From Mesorhabditis belari (taxonomy: Eukaryota > Nematoda > Chromadorea > Rhabditida > Rhabditidae), in assembly GCA_958450365.1 (NCBI GenBank), contig CAUEEP010000908.1, forward strand, positions 930,001-994,000: 64,000 nucleotides of DNA. The letters are read 5' to 3'. Shown here piece by piece: positions 57,480 through 64,000 of the stretch (positions are counted from its first letter, which is position 1; the number at the start of each line of letters is the position of its first letter). Position numbers and translations under genes: made by a program. Below the pieces are notes generated by a model. The model was not told the origin of the DNA, did no database searches, and saw nothing but the letters and a program-made list of their open reading frames with translations.

Positions 57480-58545
57480 ATAAAGCAGCCGTTACCATAA
57501 ATTTGCTTAAAAATTAAACCCTAGGTCGCGTCCGTTTCCTTCCTATTTGCGTTGCGATTTTGCAATTATTCGCGTCGCATTTTTTCGTCCTTTTCCTCCC
57601 TTCCCGAAATTATTTTTTTTTGGGTCGGCGGGTTTTTGCCTTCTCTCTTGGGGGACTTTGTTGTTTCATTTTTTGATGCGCATGCTGTTTTTGTAATGGG
57701 TATTGTTGCATTTCGGTTCTGTACTCATAAACAGTAACGTTATAAATTCACTTTACTTTATGCTGCCCTTCAGGTTTTAAATCCTGTTTAGATAACTGGT
57801 TTATAACTGGTTTTACTAACATTTGTGTCACGGGTCGGTCGGGTTAAAGCGGGTCGCACCCCAAACTCCTAGAATATAGCAACTAATCACTATTCAATGA
57901 TGAAATTTGAAGGGATTTCTTGGTGGCTAACGAATTTGGAAGGACTTTAACACATAGACGATCGCGCTTTTAGCGTTTTAGCAGAAATGCCGTTTCGGGC
58001 CAAAATTCAAAATTACTATGTATAACACAAAAACTTGTCACTAGGGATAAAAAATGATCAGGAATTCAAATTTGTTCTTAGATTTTCACTAAAACTTAAA
58101 TTTACAACTTTATAAGCACATTTTATCTCTTAACGTATACATATACAAAATTCGAATTGACGTATTGCTGGCCCCAGAAGGTTCTAATAAAAACTAATAT
58201 CAAGCTTTCAAACACAAACATTTATTTTTTTATGACACAAACACACTTGTTTATTTCCATCTTCTCAATTCTTTGCGTGTATCATAGAAGATTTGAATGC
58301 TGATAAATTGAGAAAGGCAGTTATTTGAAGCTTTGCAAATTTCCGATTATCAAATCAACAAAAACAAAAATGAGCGAAACTTAAATAATTATATTTTCAT
58401 TAAATTTATATAAGATTTAAGAATAATTTCAGGAAAACAATTTAATTTTTTAATAAAAATTCGATTTTCTGAGAGTCAAGAAAATCAGAATCCTTTTTTG
58501 TCGAAAATAATATTTATTCGATCACTTTTTTTTACGTCTGAGAAA
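57480..58545. other. Unique AT-rich stretch, no gene recognised
   Basis: Not shared with the other units as far as I can see. A 61-codon frame at 57552-57737 (hydrophobic, Phe-rich) has no family resemblance. A GC-richer spot (gggtcggtcgggttaaagcgggtcg) is at 57832. Confidence 0.3.
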
Positions 58546-58549
58546 AATT

Positions 58550-59275
58550 AGTTTTCCAGGAGGAATTCTTTCGAAAGAACCAAAAATATTGAAACGTTCA
58601 TGTGGAGTTGCGATGAGACAAAACGGAAAACGAAAAACGAAAATCAAAGATCGAAATTTTCTAATTTTTTTTGCCGCTTTTGATTTGTCTCATTGCAACT
58701 CCTCATTGACGTTTCAACATTTTTAATTCTGTCGAAAAAATTGGCCCGGGTCACCACATTTTTCTCGGACAGGACTTACTGTAGCCGGCGATTAGTTTCG
58801 AAGCATTCTTGGAATGACATATTTTTCATGCAATTCAAAGTGAAAATTTTTCCAATTCAAACGCAAAACCCTTACTGTAACTGGTCCATGATCTATTATT
58901 ATTTTCATCTCAAATTCAGTTCTCAGGTTTAAACTCTAATTATCCTGTTGAAAAAATATGTTATTCCAATAGTGATTCAAACTAATCGCCGGTTACAGGA
59001 AGTCCTGTTCGAGACAAATGTGTTTCCCCGGAGGAATTCTTTCGACAGAATTAAAAATATTGAAACGTTCATGTGGAGTTGCGATGAATCGAAAACGGAA
59101 ACGAAAAACGAAAATGAAAAATCGAAAAGTTCTATTTTATTGCCGTTTTCGATTTGTCTCATTGCAACTCCTCATTGACTTTCAACAGTTTTAATTCCAT
59201 CGAAAGAATTCCCCCGGGGGAGTACATTTTTCTCGGACGGATTTACTGTAGCCGGCGATTTGCTTCGAATGTTCT
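58550..59275. repeat. Two fold-back elements in tandem
   Basis: Arms at 58550-58620 with 58680-58800, and at 58982-59085 with 59150-59262. The second matches 51700-52018 closely, and the sequence between (58790-58980) matches 51520-51720. Sequence 59280-59690 repeats 52025-52430. Confidence 0.6.
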
Positions 59276-59861
59276 TGAACTCCTAAGACCCAATTAAGGT
59301 TTTTTCCGAGAGGTGGCTGATGGCCCCAAAAATTAAGCTCAAAAAAGCAAAACTGCACAGCCTTATGAATTCCCAACAGACAAATCGGTGACATTTATCG
59401 CTTTTTTATTGAAGAACTTTGAACTTCTTTGAACTTTTAAAACTTCATTTTTTTCATATAAGACTTTAAACGTGATCGTTTTTCTTTTTGGCACTTTTTT
59501 TTAATTTTTTGGACTGCTCAGCGAGGCTTTTCAAAATTCTAAAAAATGTCTAGGTTTTTCTATTCTATGTAGTTATTTAAACACGTAGTATTATTAATTG
59601 TTATTTTTCAGCTCAGGTTAATGTACTGTCTTAGAAAGCCAAAAAGATGCATTAAGCGCAACACTATATAGGGTTTCCCAAAGCTTTGGAAACTTTTTAA
59701 GATTGGTTTCTGATTTCTGATTGAAATATTGGTCAGTAAACTCCAAATTTCATTCGGAGAAAATGGTTTACTACTGGGGTGATTCGCTAAAGAGGATCTA
59801 TTTATCGCATATCAGGTGTGAATCAGGTATCAAACCTGTTTACTAACAATGTTTCACGAAC

Positions 59862-59990
59862 CTGAAATCGTCGTAAACTAATGCCATAAATAGCAAAGGA
59901 TGGATTTTCCTTGTTAAACTCAAAGATTTTTGGAGTAACAAGTGAAACCAGGAAAAGCAAGAGAATTCCTTCAGAAAACCACAAAAACAT
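59862..59990 (-). CDS. Second copy of the unrecognised leader exon
   Basis: 43 codons from ATG 59990, like 53318-53446 except for small changes (LVTPKIF for LVGPKIF, GISLRRF for GINLRRF). The frame and size are kept. The donor reads GTTCGT. Upstream (60050-60180) both TGATAAG-type sites are present. Confidence 0.4.
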
Positions 59991-60383
59991 GAAGAGAAAC
60001 TAACAAGTTAGTTTTTTTGGTTTTGTTTTTCTGTGCTCAAGAGCAGAACAAAGGGCTTATCATCACTGCTTCTCTCCATGAAATTCGCTGCAGTCCTTTA
60101 CTTAACTAATCCTGGACTCGAGTCGAGGTATACGTGTTGAGAGAAATGATAAGATGTTGGCACAACTCGAACCAAATGAAGCTGTGCTGATGATTTGTTG
60201 GTTATGCAAAGTGCCAAATTGTAGTTCGACTAGCAATTTTTCGCCAGATTGTGACCACACCAGGCATGATTTAGCTTAAAAGAACAATGGTTTGCTTTGT
60301 GCTTGTTTTAAAGAGATATTCATATTTGAAGACTTTATCGTTGAATACAAATAGATAATCAAATTCACTGAAAGAATGATAGC

Positions 60384-60894
60384 TCATTTTCCATAATCTC
60401 CGAAACCACCGAAGCCCCCGCCATAGCCAAAGCCCCCGCCATAGCCAAAGCCCCCGCCATAGCCATAGCCGCCTCCATATCCGTAAGGGGTTCGTTTTGC
60501 CCTAAGTTAAAAAGATAATGTGCTTTATTTATTGCTTTTGACTAAAATACTGTTCTTTTTAACAGGCTCCAGAAGTTTTCAAAAACAAGACAAAAAGCAA
60601 AGGAAGCCAACCTGATTCCATCATCAGCTAGCCCCGAGATGGCCCTTTTCTTCACAGCTCTAAATATTGAACCTACTGAGAATTAGCTCATTTTGCATTA
60701 AACGAGTTTGTAGCTTTTTATTATTTTCATTGAAAGCAAATCAAGATAAAATCATTAGTTTATCTGATTTAATGATTTAACGTCGTACTTAGGTAATTTG
60801 TATTCAGGTTTTGACTTTGAGTTTTAGATATTTGAACTTACTCAGTGATCAAGAAGAACCCGAAAATCGCTAATAAAGTGAACCAGACACGCAT
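60384..60894 (-). CDS. YGGGF-repeat neuropeptide-like / antimicrobial peptide precursor
   Basis: Three exons, 60894-60842, 60659-60612 and 60501-60384, with matching phases; introns are GTAAGT..TTTAG and GTTGGC..CTTAG. The product has 72 residues. Residues 1-18 are a signal peptide (MRVWFTLLAIFGFFLITE), followed by AVKKRAISGLADDGIRAKR with KR cleavage sites. The mature part TPYGYGGGYGYGGG is followed by two further GYGGGF repeats and the end GDYGK. This layout matches nematode neuropeptide-like (NLP) precursors with GYGG peptides, several of which act in epidermal defence. Expression in epidermis or neurons is inferred. It is too repetitive and short for simple gene finding. An orphan copy of exon 1 is at 37014-37066. 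Confidence 0.75.
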
Positions 60895-61389
60895 TTTCTG
60901 TAAAAGCCAGTACTGAATTTACAAAGGAAACGGAAGACCAGATTCTTGAAAAAAAGTAAATCACTTAAATTACTGCGATTTCATATTTAGTCAGTGCTTT
61001 GGATAAAAATGTCCAATTTGCTTCGATCAAAAGTTTTCAAGAATGCATCCAATTTGAGAATCTTTGGAAATGACCAGCAAATGTTTTTCCATTTGATCGA
61101 CTAAACGTTTGAACAATTCCCTTTTATATTTGGTTCCTCTTATCTCTTTTGATATTTGACGAATTTCTCTTTGATTGATTTGTATTGTCATATCTGTTGA
61201 CAAAAAGTGCACCCAATCATCCCCCGCCACCAGTTGATTTTGTACACAAAAACGGGGAAGTACTTCCAAAATTCGATCGAATTTGAACCAAAGAAGTAAA
61301 TTTAAGTGTGATTTAACAAATACAATATAAATTTTATCGCAGAACGCCAAAAATTGAAACCCAAGGAGATTTTTTTGGGTAATTTGTTC

Positions 61390-61500
61390 AGTTGCAGAAG
61401 GCGGCTCTATTTGGGCTCGATTGCAAAAGAAATGGTTGGAAACTTAATTTGGACCCAGTAACAAATAACACTTGATGGCATTAGTCATTCAGCAAAGCGA
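61390..61500 (-). pseudogene. Relic of a second knottin-like family
   Basis: Complement of ttcagttgcagaaggcggct encodes the AFCN-stop ending of the cysteine exon; upstream lies MTNAIKC-like sequence. Related relics are at 11010-11080 (MTNAIKCC, then SQNGAAFCN), 14285-14370, 37380-37490, 46180-46250 and 54165-54195. All are broken. Confidence 0.4.
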
Positions 61501-62185
61501 AGACTTTCCAAATCTTCCAAGATCAAAGATCTTTCGATTTTTGAATCTAGATCTATTCTATAATTCAAGATTTAGTTTGGATTTTGTTCACATTTAAACT
61601 TGATTACACGGGCATTAGCTTTCAACTCATGAATTGTGTCTTATCAAAAAAAACCAGCCCCATTTCACGTAAACTTTGAAAAAGATCTCTCAAAAATTGC
61701 AAAATGGTTGAAAAGGCTGATTGAAAACCTAATTTGGACTCAATTGGACAAGAAATGATTGTAAACTTAATTTGAATAAATAACTTTGAAAATGATCTCT
61801 CCAAAGTTTTTTTTCCGAAGTCAAAATGTTCTGATAATTGGAAACTTAATTTGGATTCGGCAACAGGTAAATTGGGTTGATGGAAAAGTCCTTTCCGATT
61901 TTTTGGGACAGTACCTTAAATTTGTCCAATTTTGACGTTTTATAGCTCATCCTAAAGCTGAATTCAAGACGGATCGATTGGTAAAAACCGTTTTGAGATA
62001 TCTCTTTTCTAAACGTTTTTACAGCTATTTTAGTAAAGGGCGGCAGAGCCAAAAAATGGCTGTTTTCACGTTTCATTAGTTTTCCGTGCAGAAACCTAGG
62101 CTAAAAACATGTGTTTCGTGATCAGCATCAAAAATAACCCCTAGACACGCATTTTCAGAGTCTTAGCAAAAAATTTTTGAAAAAT
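61500..62185. other. No gene recognised
   Basis: AT-rich sequence with pieces related to the relic repeat above (repeats of aacttaatttgga). No supported feature. Confidence 0.3.
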
Positions 62186-62245
62186 ATTGTCACCGGGGGA
62201 AGTCGAACCAGCGACCCTCAGATCAATAGCCTTTTCGCCGAGGGC
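62186..62245 (-). repeat. tRNA-derived 3' half
   Basis: The minus strand carries an anticodon-arm-like CTATTGATCTGAG and GCTGGTTCGACTTCC (B-box). The 5' half is missing: at gggcggaga it joins directly to a receptor exon-7 fragment. A recombination at this short shared string is likely. Confidence 0.4.
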
Positions 62246-62493
62246 GGAGAAACGTTTAATGATTCAGGTTAGTTCAGGCTCAGGACATTTAATGAAAAAT
62301 TGGTTGCTTGAAAATTGAGTAGAAAAATGATAATCGAAATTGCCTACTTTTTGCCGAAACAGTTTTTTTGATCTATCATTCTTGACTCATTCAATTAGAT
62401 CTTCTGAGAAAAGAAACGTGTCAGTGTCAGTCTTGGCTCCTCATCCAACTGGATCCTCTGAAAATACCAAACGAGTCACAAAACGCTTTTCAG

Positions 62494-62664
62494 ATGATCG
62501 GTAACTCAACATACTATTTTTTGAACTATTTTCTCTCAAGTCTGATCCCCATTGTAGAGTATCCTTTCTTTGGATACTTCTTATCTAATGTGGCATTACA
62601 AGTGAACTCAAATGTCTCCTTATGGATTTTCACCCTTGGACTCAGGACAAAGCGAAAATCGTAG
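62494..62664 (+). pseudogene. Receptor R8 fragment (last exon start)
   Basis: After CTTTTCAG the frame MIGNSTYYFLNYFLSSLIPI continues through VALQVNSNVSLWIF, then leaves the family after GLR and stops (TAG 62662). A decayed exon 7 precedes it at about 62240-62275. Only TM6 and part of TM7 are encoded. Confidence 0.65.
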
Positions 62665-63185
62665 AGCAAGCTTTGTGAAAAAGGATTTTTAATTCTTCAG
62701 AATTGGCTCATGCAAGCTCTTTACATAGCATCAAAATGCCCAAAACTTTTATGAAAGGTGAATTGGTTGAAGGAACTGATCAGAGCTGAATTTTCCAGAA
62801 ATTTTATATAGCTACTTGAGTGTGTCTAACTATAAGAGTCATCAAAACATCAGAATATTGGGGAGAAGAGCAGCCATTCTTCGCTCAGGCGTACGTGAAA
62901 ACTTATGAATTCTTTTCTTGACCAATAAAATATCCTCATAAGAAAAAAGTAAGTTCTGCTTAACTTTACGGGTCGCCTAAAGCATGGGAAAATTCATTTC
63001 TGTATCCCGCTTTTGTTTCCAAAGCTCACCCTTGAAATTCTCAGTCGATTTCAATATTCCTTTCTTTTCTTTTGTTCAAACTTTCCCTTTTTGTCTGAGT
63101 TTCTTGCCAATTTCCAATCTTTTTTCCTCCTGCAAACGAAACAACGAAAATTGATGAGAAGATGTAAGATGAGAAGAAAATTGTA
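62665..63185. other. No gene recognised
   Basis: Unique sequence, AT-rich with pyrimidine tracts near 63040-63130. No supported feature. Confidence 0.3.
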
Positions 63186-63188
63186 CTA

Positions 63189-64000
63189 ATGGATCAACGT
63201 TCTGTCAGCTTCCAGTCAGACCCGACTCAACCGGGACTCCTTGAGATCAGCTCGGATACATTTTTGCGATTTTGCTATTCGATAGCGATTTCTCTTTTCT
63301 GCGTATCAGTCTTTACAACAAATGGAATAGTGAACTTGTATGTGACGCCATATCCGACATATTTCATGACCACAATGGATTTTTTCACTTTTCAAAGCTT
63401 TGAAAAGTAAGTTGAAGTAATGATTCTCAAAAAAAATCTGAGACTTAGCTGAGTGACTCCAAAGTTACGATGGGGCAGAGATGTTTAATGGTTCAGGTGA
63501 TAAATTGGTTATTTGAAAATCGAATATCAAAATCAATAGTAATCTAAATTGCCAAGGCTACTTGCCTTCTTTTTACCTAAACAGAGTCTGTGACTAGTTT
63601 TTTGTGATCTTTTAGTCTTGGTTAGACTTGGCTTAGCGGGACCTTATCGAGACCGAGAACAAAACCTGTTATTTTTCAAAATAATCACATTTCAATTGTT
63701 AAATTGTTAAAATTTATAATCGGAATTTGTTTTCTGAGTTAAGAGAACAAAAATTTGTTAAAAAACCTCATAAAAATGATAACCTCGGTCTCGTTAAGGT
63801 CTCTTTAGGCTAAGTCTAGCCTTGGCTTATTCAATTCAATTGGTTCTTCGAAAGATCCAACTTGCAAGGTACCAAACGAGTCACAAAACGCTTTTCAGAT
63901 GATCGGTAGCTCAACATACTACTTTATGAACTATTTTGTCTCAAGTCTGATCGCCATAATACAGTATCCTTTCTTTGGCTACTTCTTATCGAATGTGGCA
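63189..64000 (+). pseudogene. Receptor R9, internally deleted and cut by the window end
   Basis: The extracellular exon (SVSFQSDPTQPGLLEIS...FLRF) runs directly into the middle of the TM4 exon (CYSIAISLFCVSVF) without the exons between, by a deletion at about 63272. Exon 7 is decayed (about 63447-63497). An intact-looking last exon begins at 63900 (IGSSTYYFMNYFVSSLIAII) and continues past base 64000. Confidence 0.65.

Noticed and set aside
57552..57737. 61-codon hydrophobic frame
   Set aside because: Low complexity, no second copy, no splice or signal-peptide logic.

Overview
The window reads as nuclear DNA of a nematode, probably a rhabditid. The signs are introns of about 40-60 bases ending in TTTTCAG or TTTTTAG, AATAAA poly(A) signals, a nematode-type serpentine receptor family, a YGGGF-type neuropeptide-like precursor, and mariner, Tc1 and hAT debris. 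No bacterial feature, CRISPR array or rRNA is visible, and no tRNA that looks functional. Most of the sequence is AT-rich repeat.

The backbone is a family of seven-transmembrane receptor genes in two arms. Four copies lie on the minus strand in the left half (R1 at 145-590, cut by the window edge; R2 7810-9577; R3 19712-21516; R4 28329-30152). Three lie on the plus strand in the right half (R5 37881-40222; R6 46657-49118; R7 54558-56777), followed by two decayed fragments (62494-62664 and 63189-64000). I could assemble frame-consistent exons for R2, R3, R5 and R7; R7 has lost the TM2-TM3 exon in frame. R4 and R6 are pseudogenes. Almost every copy is followed, less than 100 bp beyond its stop and on the opposite strand, by a small gene or relic for a secreted peptide with cysteine spacing C-C-CC-C-C (7634-7714, 19537-19616, 28177-28257, 49195-49756, relics at 40428 and 56983). 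The duplicated unit is therefore receptor plus convergent knottin-like peptide.

Between the arms lie unrelated genes: a two-exon gene with PaREP1/HEPN-like sequence (22325-22887, 5'-truncated copy at 41678-42072), a many-exon ARID4/RBBP1-like chromatin gene (about 23199-27487) and a small two-exon gene nested antisense in one of its introns (25759-26175). Near the right end is a complete three-exon gene for a 72-residue YGGGF-repeat peptide precursor (60384-60894), and a duplicated leader exon with GATA-type promoter sites (53318-53446 and 59862-59990).

The right arm is a roughly threefold segmental repeat (about 31.8-42 kb, 42.5-50 kb, 51.3-57.5 kb). Each unit carries palindromic fold-back elements of about 300 bp, Tc1-like fragments and a receptor; the first two also carry hAT remains. 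The left arm holds four dead mariner copies, an inverted repeat of about 980 bp per arm around a 2 kb loop, and a repeated tRNA-like segment. Receptor starts (exon 1) and several ARID-gene junctions are unresolved by eye.
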